Assembly: GCF_042688525.2 (NCBI RefSeq)
Contig: NZ_JBHWAB010000001.1
Coordinates: 3,658,001 to 3,722,000 of the forward strand
Length of the DNA: 64,000 bases
Direction: 5' to 3'
DNA from: Haloimpatiens sp042688525
GTDB lineage: Bacteria > Bacillota > Clostridia > Clostridiales > Clostridiaceae
This document shows positions 1 through 7,173 of this stretch, in pieces. Under the pieces are notes generated by a model. That model was not told the origin of the DNA, did no database searches, and worked only from the letters and a program-made list of their open reading frames with translations. Numbering within the stretch: position 1 is the first letter of the stretch; each line of letters starts with the position of its first letter. The translations under genes were made by a program, and so were the position numbers.

Positions 1-899
1 ACAAATGCAGTTATTAACTTAGGTTTTATAACTTTTCTAAGAAGTATCATTTCTGGAAGTGAGAGAGCTGTTACTGCCATCATAAATGCCATTGCTGTAC
101 CAATTCCCACTCCTTTATTCATAAGTGCTTCTGCAATAGGTATTGTTCCAATTGCATTAGAATATAACGGAATACCGCACACTACTGCAACAAACACAGC
201 TAGTGGATTATGTGGTCCTGCATACTTTGAAAGTACTTCTTCTGGTGCCCATCCATGAATGACTGCTCCAATACCTATTCCTATTAAAAGAAATATCCAA
301 ATCCTTTTTACAATATCTTTTACATTTTGTATAGCAAACTCTATTCTTTCTTTTCTAGTTAAACTTTTAATATCTGCTTCTCCCATTTTAATTTGATAAA
401 CATACTCTTCTACCTGTTTTTCCATGTGTAATTTATCAATTATTATTCCTCCTACTACTCCAATTATAACTCCTGTAATTACATAAAAAATTGCTATTTT
501 CCATCCAAAAGAAGCTAACAGTACTGCAAAAGCTGCTTCATTAACTATTGGTGATGTTATTAAAAATGAAAATGTAACTCCTAATGGTATACCAGCTTCA
601 ACAAAACCTATAAAAAGTGGCACCGAAGAACAAGAACAAAATGGTGTAACAATTCCAAGCAAAGATGCCATTATGTTACCTTTTATGCCTCCAAATTTCT
701 CTAATATTTTTTTAGTTCTTTCAGCTGGAAAATAACTTCTTATGTATGATATACAAAATATCATAAAACCCAATAAAATAATTATTTTTATACTATCATA
801 GAAAAAGAAATGTATGCTTGATCCTAATGTAGTATTCATTGAAATTCTGAAGACTTTTTCAACTAATAATTGTATAAGCCTATCTAACCATGTAAACAT
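1..899 (-). CDS. ArsP/DUF318-type membrane permease, 3' end outside window
   Basis: The frame opens at an ATG at 899 behind a GGGGGG ribosome site and stays open to base 1, giving about 299 residues without a stop, so the C-terminus is cut by the window edge. The protein is very hydrophobic, with several membrane segments, and carries the motif TPFCSCSSVPLF typical of the PF03773 permease family. Members such as ArsP export trivalent organoarsenicals; others are of unknown substrate. A soluble basic loop (IKSLTRKERIEF region) splits the two membrane halves, as in the family. It lies 193 bp downstream of an arsR-type gene in the same direction, so arsenical or metal(loid) export under ArsR control is likely. 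The exact substrate is inference. Confidence 0.85.
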   Translation of the reverse strand, partial: MFTWLDRLIQLLVEKVFRISMNTTLGSSIHFFFYDSIKIIILLGFMIFCISYIRSYFPAERTKKILEKFGGIKGNIMASLLGIVTPFCSCSSVPLFIGFVEAGIPLGVTFSFLITSPIVNEAAFAVLLASFGWKIAIFYVITGVIIGVVGGIIIDKLHMEKQVEEYVYQIKMGEADIKSLTRKERIEFAIQNVKDIVKRIWIFLLIGIGIGAVIHGWAPEEVLSKYAGPHNPLAVFVAVVCGIPLYSNAIGTIPIAEALMNKGVGIGTAMAFMMAVTALSLPEMILLRKVIKPKLITAF

Positions 900-1013
900 G
901 TTATTCCCCCCAAAATTTTATTTTTATATAATTAATTATCATAATAAAATATAGTTTATACTAATTCAGAGTATTTATGCTTATAATCGAATATAATCAT
1001 ATATTATTTAAAC

Positions 1014-1053
1014 CTCATATGGTATTTTTCATTAATTTTTATACATATATGAG
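1014..1053. promoter_or_regulatory. imperfect inverted repeat between arsR and permease
   Basis: CTCATAT at 1014-1020 faces ATATGAG at 1047-1053, in an AT-rich 193-bp gap between the ArsR gene and the permease. A similar AT-rich stretch with ACTCATATAATATA lies just upstream of arsR near 1532-1546. ArsR-family operators are often AT-rich imperfect palindromes, so this is a candidate operator or weak terminator. Only the symmetry is seen. Confidence 0.3.
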
Positions 1054-1092
1054 TTAATATATTCAACATTTTGATACAAACATTTTTTTAAA

Positions 1093-1497
1093 TTATTTTT
1101 TGTTGCATTTACATTTTTTTCTAATTAATTGTACAACTTCTTCTTTGTTTTCTCTTATGTTTTTACAATTAAGATTACTCTCTCTGTATTTTTTAAGTAT
1201 CTTTATATCTTCCATACATTTATTGTTTGTTTTTATTTTCTCTATTAAATAATTATATAATAATTTATTTTCTTTAATAAATTCTTTATCTATATAATAA
1301 TAAATCCACTGAGATTTTTTATCATAGTTTATAATTTTTGCAGTTTTTAACCTATTTAAGTGTCTAGAAGCATTAGATTGAGTTATATCTAAAATTGTTT
1401 CAATTTCACATACACAAAGTTGTTCTTGACTTAATATATTAAACATTCTAATTCTTGTATCATCTCCTAGTACTTTAAAAATATCTACAAAATTCAT
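1093..1497 (-). CDS. arsR: ArsR/SmtB-family metalloregulatory repressor
   Basis: A 134-residue winged-helix protein. The metal-sensing motif ELCVCEI (Cys28, Cys30) sits at the start of the recognition region and is followed by the helix-turn-helix TQSNASRHLNRL. CVC in this helix is the classic As(III)/Sb(III) site of ArsR. The C-terminus is Cys-rich (KKCKCNKK) and could provide a further ligand. The ATG at 1497 has a good AAAGGAGA site. It lies upstream of, and in the same direction as, the ArsP-type permease and is probably its autoregulated repressor. Family assignment is firm; the inducer is inferred from the cysteine motif. Confidence 0.9.
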   Translation of the reverse strand: MNFVDIFKVLGDDTRIRMFNILSQEQLCVCEIETILDITQSNASRHLNRLKTAKIINYDKKSQWIYYYIDKEFIKENKLLYNYLIEKIKTNNKCMEDIKILKKYRESNLNCKNIRENKEEVVQLIRKKCKCNKK

Positions 1498-1709
1498 ATT
1501 ATTCTCCTTTCATATTATTATATTCGTTTATACTCATATAATATAACCTTTATATTCTTTTGTCAATAAAATGATATTAAATTTAAAATGATATTTTTAT
1601 TTTTTATATAGATTTTTTATATAGATTATTTACATATGTATAAAGTAACATAAAATTTATTTCTTTCATATATTAGTATTGTAATTAATTTTTGGAAAGG
1701 ATTATTAAT

Positions 1710-2366
1710 ATGTTCTTTACTGATTATTCACCTATGTATTCTCCTTTTTTTAGAATGGAACCTTCTATTACTTATGTAAGAATACTTCATGCTTCTCCTG
1801 ATGCACCACCTGTAGATATTTATATTAATAATAAATTAGTAGTAAGACGATTATCTTATAAAAATTTTACTGAATATTTACCTTTACCTTCTAAAATTTA
1901 TAACATAAAAGTATTTCCAACTGGAACCACTGATAACCCTGTAATTAATACAAATGTTTTTTTACCTGAAGAAAAAATATTTACAGCAGCTGCAATTGGT
2001 CCTGTTGAGGATATTTCATTAAAATTGATTCCTGAACCTAGAAAACCAATAAATCCTAACAAAGTAATGGTTAGATTTATACATCTATCTCCTGATGCAC
2101 CACCTGTAGATATTACATTGCCAGATGGAACAAAAATTTTTGATGATGTAGAATATAAAGAAGTAACTGACTATATAGAAGTAGATCCTGGAGTATATAA
2201 AATTCAAGCAAAAATTGCAGGTACCGATGATGTTGTATTAACAGTTCCAAGAATTCATTTAAAACCTAATAAATTTTATTCTATTTATGCTGTTGGATTT
2301 GCTGACGGTAAACCACCTCTTCAAGTTTTAATTCCATTAGATGGTAATACCTATTTAAATTTTTAA
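1710..2366 (+). CDS. DUF4397 domain protein (two tandem repeats)
   Basis: About 218 residues with two copies of the same ~100-residue beta-rich unit. The first opens with VRILHASPDAPPVDIYIN (near residue 23) and the second with VRFIHLSPDAPPVDITLP (near residue 119). This signature defines DUF4397 (PF14344), usually found in surface or secreted bacterial proteins. No signal peptide or membrane anchor is evident; the N-terminus is short and aromatic (FFTDYSPMYSPFF). An in-frame TTG exists at 1692, but GGAAAGG at 1694-1700 lies 9 bases before the ATG at 1710, which I chose. It stands alone and is followed by a strong terminator. Function unknown. Confidence 0.85.
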   Translation: MFFTDYSPMYSPFFRMEPSITYVRILHASPDAPPVDIYINNKLVVRRLSYKNFTEYLPLPSKIYNIKVFPTGTTDNPVINTNVFLPEEKIFTAAAIGPVEDISLKLIPEPRKPINPNKVMVRFIHLSPDAPPVDITLPDGTKIFDDVEYKEVTDYIEVDPGVYKIQAKIAGTDDVVLTVPRIHLKPNKFYSIYAVGFADGKPPLQVLIPLDGNTYLNF

Positions 2367-2408
2367 TCATATATAAAATATTTTATGATTAAATCAATTC
2401 TATAAAAA

Positions 2409-2450
2409 AAAATTAGAAGACTATATAGTACATAGATGTCTTCTAATTTT
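2409..2450 (+). terminator. Rho-independent terminator after the DUF4397 gene
   Basis: AAAATTAGAAGAC (2409-2421) pairs perfectly with GTCTTCTAATTTT (2438-2450), followed by T-rich sequence. It lies 43 bp downstream of the DUF4397 stop. Confidence 0.85.
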
Positions 2451-2556
2451 CTTTAAATCTTTCTTTTACATGTATGGAAAAATATTCATTTGTCAATACT
2501 TTAAATATAGATGATTTTTAGAAATTTAAAAGTATAGATTGGAGGAATACATAACA

Positions 2557-3504
2557 ATGGCAAGAAAAGCTCGTCTTAAAGATCCTTTAGGAACTTATCA
2601 TATAATGTTAAGAGGCTCAAGTAATTTTCTTCTTTTTAAATCTAACAAAGATAAAGATAAATTTCTTAAAATACTAAAAAAATATAAAACTGTTTATCAG
2701 ATTAACATATATGAATATTGTTTGATGGATACACATGTGCATCTATTAATTTATTGTAAAGGTGCTGATATAAGTAAAGTTATGCATTCTATCAATCTAA
2801 GTTATGCTATGTACTACAACACAAAATATAACAGGAATGGTCATGTTTTTGGAGATAGATTTAAAAGTAAATTAATACAAACTACACAATATTTATTAGC
2901 ATGTTCTGCATATATTCATAATAATCCAAAAGATATAAAACAATATAAAAACAATGTACAAAACTATACATATTCTAGCTTAGGAATATATTTAGGAAAC
3001 AAGCAGGACAAGTATGCCCTAATTGATTCCGACTTCATACTTCAACACTTTAGTAAAGATCCAATTAAAGCTAAAAAATCTTATTCTAACTTTCTAAGAT
3101 TATGTGTTAATGATACATTATCAAAAAGTTTTCAAATTAAATGTAATTCAAAATATGAAGATAATTCATCAGCAAATAATCGTAAACAACTTGACACAAC
3201 ATCAGAAAGAAAACTTATAACAAGAAATTATCCTTCAGAACAAGTAATTGAATTTGTAGCTAAATATTTAAATATCGAAACTGCAAATTGTAATATGAAA
3301 CATAGTGATAAACTAAATGAATTTAATTCTCTATGTGTAGTTCTTTTGCGTTGTTTATGTGACTTAAACTTCAAAAATATTTGTAAATGTTTAAATACTG
3401 TAACCTTACAAAAATCTTATGATTTTTGTAATACTGGAGTTATTCTCATACAAACTAAATATAAAAATATAATTTCTGAATTCATAAAAAAATCTGCAAT
3501 ATAA
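2557..3504 (+). CDS. IS200/REP-associated (Y1, HUH) transposase-like protein
   Basis: 315 residues. The N-terminal ~150 residues match the Y1 transposase fold (PF01797, TnpA_REP/RAYT group): start MARKARLKDPLGTYHIMLRG, the HUH metal motif DTHVHLLI, then GHVFGDRFKSK and YLLACSAYIHNNP containing the candidate catalytic tyrosine. The C-terminal ~150 residues are less conserved, as in clostridial RAYT-like proteins. The start is the ATG at 2557, preceded by GGAGG at 2541-2545; an upstream in-frame TTG at 2539 overlaps that site. No IS200/IS605 ends are obvious directly next to it, so this looks like a domesticated, single-copy enzyme acting on dispersed repeats. Repeats resembling its possible substrates lie at 3949-4019. 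Confidence 0.88.
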   Translation: MARKARLKDPLGTYHIMLRGSSNFLLFKSNKDKDKFLKILKKYKTVYQINIYEYCLMDTHVHLLIYCKGADISKVMHSINLSYAMYYNTKYNRNGHVFGDRFKSKLIQTTQYLLACSAYIHNNPKDIKQYKNNVQNYTYSSLGIYLGNKQDKYALIDSDFILQHFSKDPIKAKKSYSNFLRLCVNDTLSKSFQIKCNSKYEDNSSANNRKQLDTTSERKLITRNYPSEQVIEFVAKYLNIETANCNMKHSDKLNEFNSLCVVLLRCLCDLNFKNICKCLNTVTLQKSYDFCNTGVILIQTKYKNIISEFIKKSAI

Positions 3505-3708
3505 TCAACTTTGATATTTATATTCAAAACTTGCACACTTAGTATATTCTGATTTACTAACTGTAGAATTATTATTTTTATCAATTTTAATATGACTTAA
3601 TGTACAAAAATCATCTTTACTATGATATTTACATTCTGAAACTGTACATTGTATATTTCTATTTGACTCCATTATATTAAATTCTAATGTATTATCTGCT
3701 TTTAACAT
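3505..3708 (-). CDS. DUF1540 domain small protein
   Basis: 67 residues with one DUF1540 (PF07561) unit: IQCTVSECKYHSKDDFCTLSHIKI. The spaced cysteines and histidine (C-x4-C-x2-H-x5-C) suggest a small metal-binding module. The ATG at 3708 follows AAAGGAGA. The gene converges on, and directly abuts, the transposase stop. A second protein of the same family lies at 12579-12743. DUF1540 proteins are common in spore formers; their role is not known. Confidence 0.8.
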   Translation of the reverse strand: MLKADNTLEFNIMESNRNIQCTVSECKYHSKDDFCTLSHIKIDKNNNSTVSKSEYTKCASFEYKYQS

Positions 3709-3897
3709 TTTAATCTCCTTTCATTTACACTCATAAAAAATAGGTTAATTATAATATTATTTTTATATTTACCTATTATTTATACTTTTATTATATTTTA
3801 TTCATATTATCCTATTTAATTCCTATGTAGATAATATTTTTACTATGGACTTTTTTAATAATATTACTATTTTCTTTGATTTTGATTCCAAATTGTA

Positions 3898-3933
3898 AAA
3901 GCTCAGTAAATGTTTTTTCATTTACTGAGCTTT
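3898..3933 (-). terminator. strong hairpin terminator, end of the dha operon
   Basis: AAAGCTCAGTAAATG (3898-3912) pairs with CATTTACTGAGCTTT (3919-3933) over a T6 loop. It is T-rich on both sides, so it could work bidirectionally. It lies 89 bp downstream of dhaM. Confidence 0.85.
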
Positions 3934-3948
3934 ACTATTTTTATTCTA

Positions 3949-4019
3949 CTATCAAGACCCTAATTTAGACCTGACCCTTATTTTTTTCTATCAAGCCCCT
4001 ACTTTAGACCTGACCCTTA
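3949..4019 (-). repeat. two 32-bp direct repeats, REP-like
   Basis: Two 32-bp copies at 3949-3980 and 3988-4019 differ at two positions. They are separated by 7 bases (TTTTTTT followed by the next CTATCAAG). Each contains GACCTGACCC (reverse GGGTCAGGTC), a motif I recall as frequent beside REP-associated transposases. It differs by one base from the GACCTGTCCC motif dispersed later in this window. The second copy ends 2 bp from the dhaM stop. Confidence 0.7.
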
Positions 4020-4021
4020 CT

Positions 4022-4411
4022 TTATGGCATTTTACCAAGGCTCATTTGAGCTACAGCTTGTTTTACTTCTTCTAAACTTCCATTTATACTACTTTGTACT
4101 GCTGCAGCTACAGCACCTTCAACTAAAGCCGTATCTACTATTTCTACCTTTTCTTGCATACTTTCATCTAAACATTCCTTTGCCATTTCTGAATTCATGA
4201 AAGCACTTCCTAAATCAAATAAAATTACAACTCCATCTTCTGAATAAACTTCATTTACTGCACCAATTATTTTTTCTACATCTGTACCTAATCTGCCATC
4301 ACCTGTCCCTCCTGCTGCTACCATTGGGACATCTGCTGCCATTTGTGATGCAAGTTCCTTTACTCCTTCAGCCAATTTATTACTATGTGAAACAATTACT
4401 ATACCTACCAT
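4022..4411 (-). CDS. dhaM: PTS-dependent dihydroxyacetone kinase, phosphotransferase subunit DhaM
   Basis: 129 residues, an EIIA-mannose-type fold. VSHS near the N-terminus supplies the phosphorylated His9, and GGTGDGRLGTDVEKI and VVILFDLGSAFMNSEMA are family motifs. DhaM passes phosphate from the PTS to the ADP cofactor held by DhaL. This DhaM is only the EIIA-like domain; E. coli DhaM carries extra HPr and EI-like domains. Start ATG 4411 follows GGAGTGA. It is the last gene of glpF-dhaK-dhaL-dhaM, 21 bp after dhaL. Notably, an HPr domain occurs instead in the regulator at 7174-9249. Confidence 0.93.
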   Translation of the reverse strand: MVGIVIVSHSNKLAEGVKELASQMAADVPMVAAGGTGDGRLGTDVEKIIGAVNEVYSEDGVVILFDLGSAFMNSEMAKECLDESMQEKVEIVDTALVEGAVAAAVQSSINGSLEEVKQAVAQMSLGKMP

Positions 4412-4432
4412 ATTATCACTCCGTCCATCTCT

Positions 4433-5071
4433 TTATGACAATTCTTTTACTGCTTCATAAATAGTGTTTAAAACTAAATAACTTGATGTAGCGCCTGGAT
4501 CTTGATGCCCTATACTTCTTTCACCTAAATAACTAGCTCTTCCTTTTGTAGCTACTATTTCTTTTGTATGTTCAACACCATCTTTAGCTGCATCTTTAGC
4601 TTTTTCTAAAACTTCTACAGCATTTAAACTTTCACTTATTGCATTTTTAGCCGCATTTAATGCTGGTTCTATAGCATCTATCATTGTCTTTTCTCCTAAA
4701 GTACTTTTACCTCTCATTTTTATACCATTTAATGCTTCTTCTAACATTACTACAAAATCATCTATATTGATTTGCTCTTTTCCTACAACTTTCATGCCCG
4801 CTTTCATAAAAGCAGTTCCATATAAAGGACCTGAGGCTCCTCCTACATTTGATACTAATGCCATTCCAGCTGTTTTTAATACATTACCTATATTTTTTTC
4901 TGTACTACTTTGTAGTTTATCTACAACTGCCTTAAATCCTTTATCCATATTAAGACCATGATCTCCATCACCTATTGCACCATCTAACTCACTTAAAAAT
5001 AATTTATTTTCATCCATTACTTTACTAATTTTCCCTAGTATGTCAATAATTTTAGCAGAATCCAAAGCCAT
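4433..5071 (-). CDS. dhaL: dihydroxyacetone kinase ADP-binding subunit DhaL
   Basis: 212 residues, all-helical DhaL domain. Metal-binding aspartates are in DGAIGDGDHG (Asp30, 35, 37), and GERSIGHQDPGATSSYLVL closes the nucleotide pocket. DhaL keeps ADP permanently bound; DhaM recharges it and it phosphorylates dihydroxyacetone held by DhaK. An ATG at 5080 is directly next to the AAAGGG site, so the ATG at 5071 (9-base spacing) is the better start. It lies 73 bp after dhaK and 21 bp before dhaM. The length matches the PTS-type subunit rather than an ATP-dependent single-chain kinase. Confidence 0.93.
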   Translation of the reverse strand: MALDSAKIIDILGKISKVMDENKLFLSELDGAIGDGDHGLNMDKGFKAVVDKLQSSTEKNIGNVLKTAGMALVSNVGGASGPLYGTAFMKAGMKVVGKEQINIDDFVVMLEEALNGIKMRGKSTLGEKTMIDAIEPALNAAKNAISESLNAVEVLEKAKDAAKDGVEHTKEIVATKGRASYLGERSIGHQDPGATSSYLVLNTIYEAVKELS

Positions 5072-5144
5072 TTCTAACATCCCTTTCTAAATTTCTGGAT
5101 TTTAATCTTAAACTATTTCTATGATAGTTTATATCTCATTAAAT

Positions 5145-6149
5145 TTATTTTCCAAACACTTTAAATGCTGGTGTATCAGCTGTTGCATCTAATAACTCTT
5201 TTAACTCTTCATCTAATTTTAATATTGTTACTGAAAAACCAGCCATTTCAAGAGATGTCATAAATTCTCCTACAAAAGTGTTATATGTTTTTATACCCTT
5301 TTGTGTTAATATCTCATCAACTTTTTTATTAACAATATATAGTTCCATTAATGGTGTAGAAGCAAGACCATTTACCATTACAGCCACTTCTTCTCCTTCA
5401 TTAATAGGCATATCTTCTAATATTTTTAAAACTAAATGTTCTGTAATTTCATCTGCAGTTTTTAATGCTTCTCTATGAGTTCCTGGTTCTCCATGAATAC
5501 CCATACCTATTTCCATTTCATTTTCTCCTAATGTAAAATTAGGTTTTCCTGCCGCTGGCACTGTACATGGACTTATTGCCATTCCCATACTTCTTACATT
5601 TTCAATAACTTTTTCTGCAACTCTTTTTACTTCCTCTAATTCTGCTCCTGTTTCAGCTTTAGCACCTGCTATTTTATGAACAAATACAGTTCCTGCTATT
5701 CCTCTTCTTCCTGTTGTATACGTACTATTTTCAACTGCAACATCATCATTTACAACAACAGCTTCTACTTTTATACCTTCCATTTCAGCCATATCTTTTG
5801 CCATTTCAAAGTTCATAACATCTCCACTATAATTTTTTATTACAAGTAGAGTTCCTTTTCCTGAATCTACAGCTTTAACTGCTTCATATACTTGATCTGG
5901 TGTAGGTGATGTGAATACTTCTCCTGCCACTGCACCATCTAGCATACCTGTCCCTACATAACCACCATGTGCTGGTTCATGACCACTTCCACCACCACTT
6001 ACTAAAGCTACTTTTCCTTCAATTGGTGAGTTTTTACGAACTAATACATTTGCATTATCTAATTTTCTTAAATATTGTGGGTGTGCTGCTACCATCCCTT
6101 TTAATGTATCATTTAAAACTTCATTAGGATTATTTATTATTTTTTTCAT
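5145..6149 (-). CDS. dhaK: dihydroxyacetone kinase substrate-binding subunit DhaK
   Basis: 334 residues, full length. SGGGSGHEPAHGGYVG (about 51-66) and KNYSGD (about 105-110) form the substrate pocket. MGIHGEPG carries His219, the residue that binds dihydroxyacetone covalently as a hemiaminal in this family. With DhaL and DhaM it makes dihydroxyacetone phosphate from dihydroxyacetone with PEP as phosphate source, in the cytoplasm. The start ATG follows AGGAGG. Second gene of the operon, between glpF (54 bp gap) and dhaL. No oddities seen. Confidence 0.95.
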   Translation of the reverse strand: MKKIINNPNEVLNDTLKGMVAAHPQYLRKLDNANVLVRKNSPIEGKVALVSGGGSGHEPAHGGYVGTGMLDGAVAGEVFTSPTPDQVYEAVKAVDSGKGTLLVIKNYSGDVMNFEMAKDMAEMEGIKVEAVVVNDDVAVENSTYTTGRRGIAGTVFVHKIAGAKAETGAELEEVKRVAEKVIENVRSMGMAISPCTVPAAGKPNFTLGENEMEIGMGIHGEPGTHREALKTADEITEHLVLKILEDMPINEGEEVAVMVNGLASTPLMELYIVNKKVDEILTQKGIKTYNTFVGEFMTSLEMAGFSVTILKLDEELKELLDATADTPAFKVFGK

Positions 6150-6203
6150 TTTAAATTCCTCCTTGTTTTTCGCTTAAATTTAAAATTATCTTTAAGTTAA
6201 ATC

Positions 6204-6914
6204 TTATATTCCAAAAACTGCTTTAAATAATACTGCTCCTGCTACTCCTCCAACAATTGGAGCTACTACTGGTATCCATGCATATCCCCAATCAGAATCC
6301 CCTTTTCCTTTGATAGGTAATATTGCATGTGCTATACGTGGTGCTAAATCTCTAGCTGGATTTATAGCATATCCTGTTTCCCCACCAAGTGAAAGACCTA
6401 TTACAAATACTAATGCACCTACAACTAATGCACCTAATCCTTCAGCCATTTTTTGTGATGTTATTCCTAATATTCCAAATACCAATACAGCAGTTCCTAT
6501 AAACTCAGTTATGAAATTTGCAACAGTACTTCTTATAGCTGGTCCAGTTGAAAAAGATCCCAATATTGCTCCTTTATCTTCTGTTACTTCCCAATGTGGT
6601 AAGTAAGTTAACCATACTAATACAGCTCCTATAAATGCACCTATAAATTGAGCAATTATATATGAAGGTACTTCATTCCAAGAGAATTTTCCAATTACAG
6701 CTAATCCTACAGTTACTGCTGGATTAAGATGTGCTCCACTAACACTTCCAAAAATAAATGCTGGTATTGCAACTGCTAATGCCCATCCTGTAGTTATAAC
6801 AATCCATCCTGAATTTTGCCCTTTACATTTGTTAAGTACAACATTTGCAACAACCCCATTACCTAATAAAACCAAAAGCATTGTTCCTAAAACTTCAGCT
6901 AAAAAATGTGACAT
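6204..6914 (-). CDS. glpF: glycerol uptake facilitator (aquaglyceroporin)
   Basis: 236 residues, MIP-family channel with six membrane segments. Both half-helix motifs are present: HLNPAVT and INPARDLAPR. The aspartate after NPAR marks glycerol facilitators rather than water-only aquaporins. The frame extends upstream to 6986, but the ATG at 6914 has an AGGAGG site 8-9 bases before it and begins right at the usual N-terminus (MSHFLAEVLGT). It is the first gene of the dha operon, about 60 bp downstream of the sigma-54 promoter. It probably supplies glycerol or dihydroxyacetone to the Dha kinase. Confidence 0.93.
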   Translation of the reverse strand: MSHFLAEVLGTMLLVLLGNGVVANVVLNKCKGQNSGWIVITTGWALAVAIPAFIFGSVSGAHLNPAVTVGLAVIGKFSWNEVPSYIIAQFIGAFIGAVLVWLTYLPHWEVTEDKGAILGSFSTGPAIRSTVANFITEFIGTAVLVFGILGITSQKMAEGLGALVVGALVFVIGLSLGGETGYAINPARDLAPRIAHAILPIKGKGDSDWGYAWIPVVAPIVGGVAGAVLFKAVFGI

Positions 6915-6973
6915 AATAATTCCTCCTATCATATTATTTAATATTAGTTCTAATCGTTTACGTTTACATATAA

Positions 6974-6991
6974 GAGCAATTAGCATGCCAA
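6974..6991 (-). promoter_or_regulatory. sigma-54 (-24/-12) promoter of glpF-dhaKLM
   Basis: On the minus strand the sequence reads TTGGCATGCTAATTGCTC. It matches TGGCAY-N5-TTGCW with exact spacing: GG at 6989-6988 and GC at 6977-6976. It lies 60 bp upstream of the glpF start. The gene upstream encodes a sigma-54 activator, which strongly supports the call. Confidence 0.88.
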
Positions 6992-7057
6992 TTTTTATTT
7001 TTTAATTTTTTTATCAACATAAATGGCTATTTTACTATGTCTATTAATAAATTTTTT

Positions 7058-7070
7058 TGAAAACGTTTTA
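7058..7070. promoter_or_regulatory. cre-like or activator-binding palindrome
   Basis: TGAAAACGTTTTA contains the palindrome AAAACGTTTT, about 70-80 bp upstream of the -24 element. It resembles a CcpA cre site with one mismatch, and its position would also suit an upstream site for the sigma-54 activator. Which protein binds is not decided by sequence. Confidence 0.4.
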
Positions 7071-7087
7071 TATTAATATAAAATTAA

Positions 7088-7138
7088 ATTGGGAAAAAGT
7101 ATCAAGATTTAAAATTATAGCTGATACTTTTTCCCAAT
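7088..7138 (-). terminator. terminator of the HPr-sigma-54 activator gene
   Basis: ATTGGGAAAAAGTATCA (7088-7104) pairs with TGATACTTTTTCCCAAT (7122-7138). Read leftward it is followed by TTTAATTTT. It lies 36 bp after the activator stop. Confidence 0.85.
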
Positions 7139-7173
7139 GCACTTCTTTTTTCCCTATATCTATAACAAAAATA

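Noticed and set aside
2557..3504. complete IS200/IS605 insertion sequence
   Set aside because: No TnpB gene and no subterminal hairpin ends immediately flanking the transposase were found; the protein is longer than IS200 TnpA.
3988..4019. CRISPR-like repeats near dhaM
   Set aside because: Only two 32-bp copies separated by 7 bases, with no spacer-sized gaps and no cas genes; better explained as REP-like elements.
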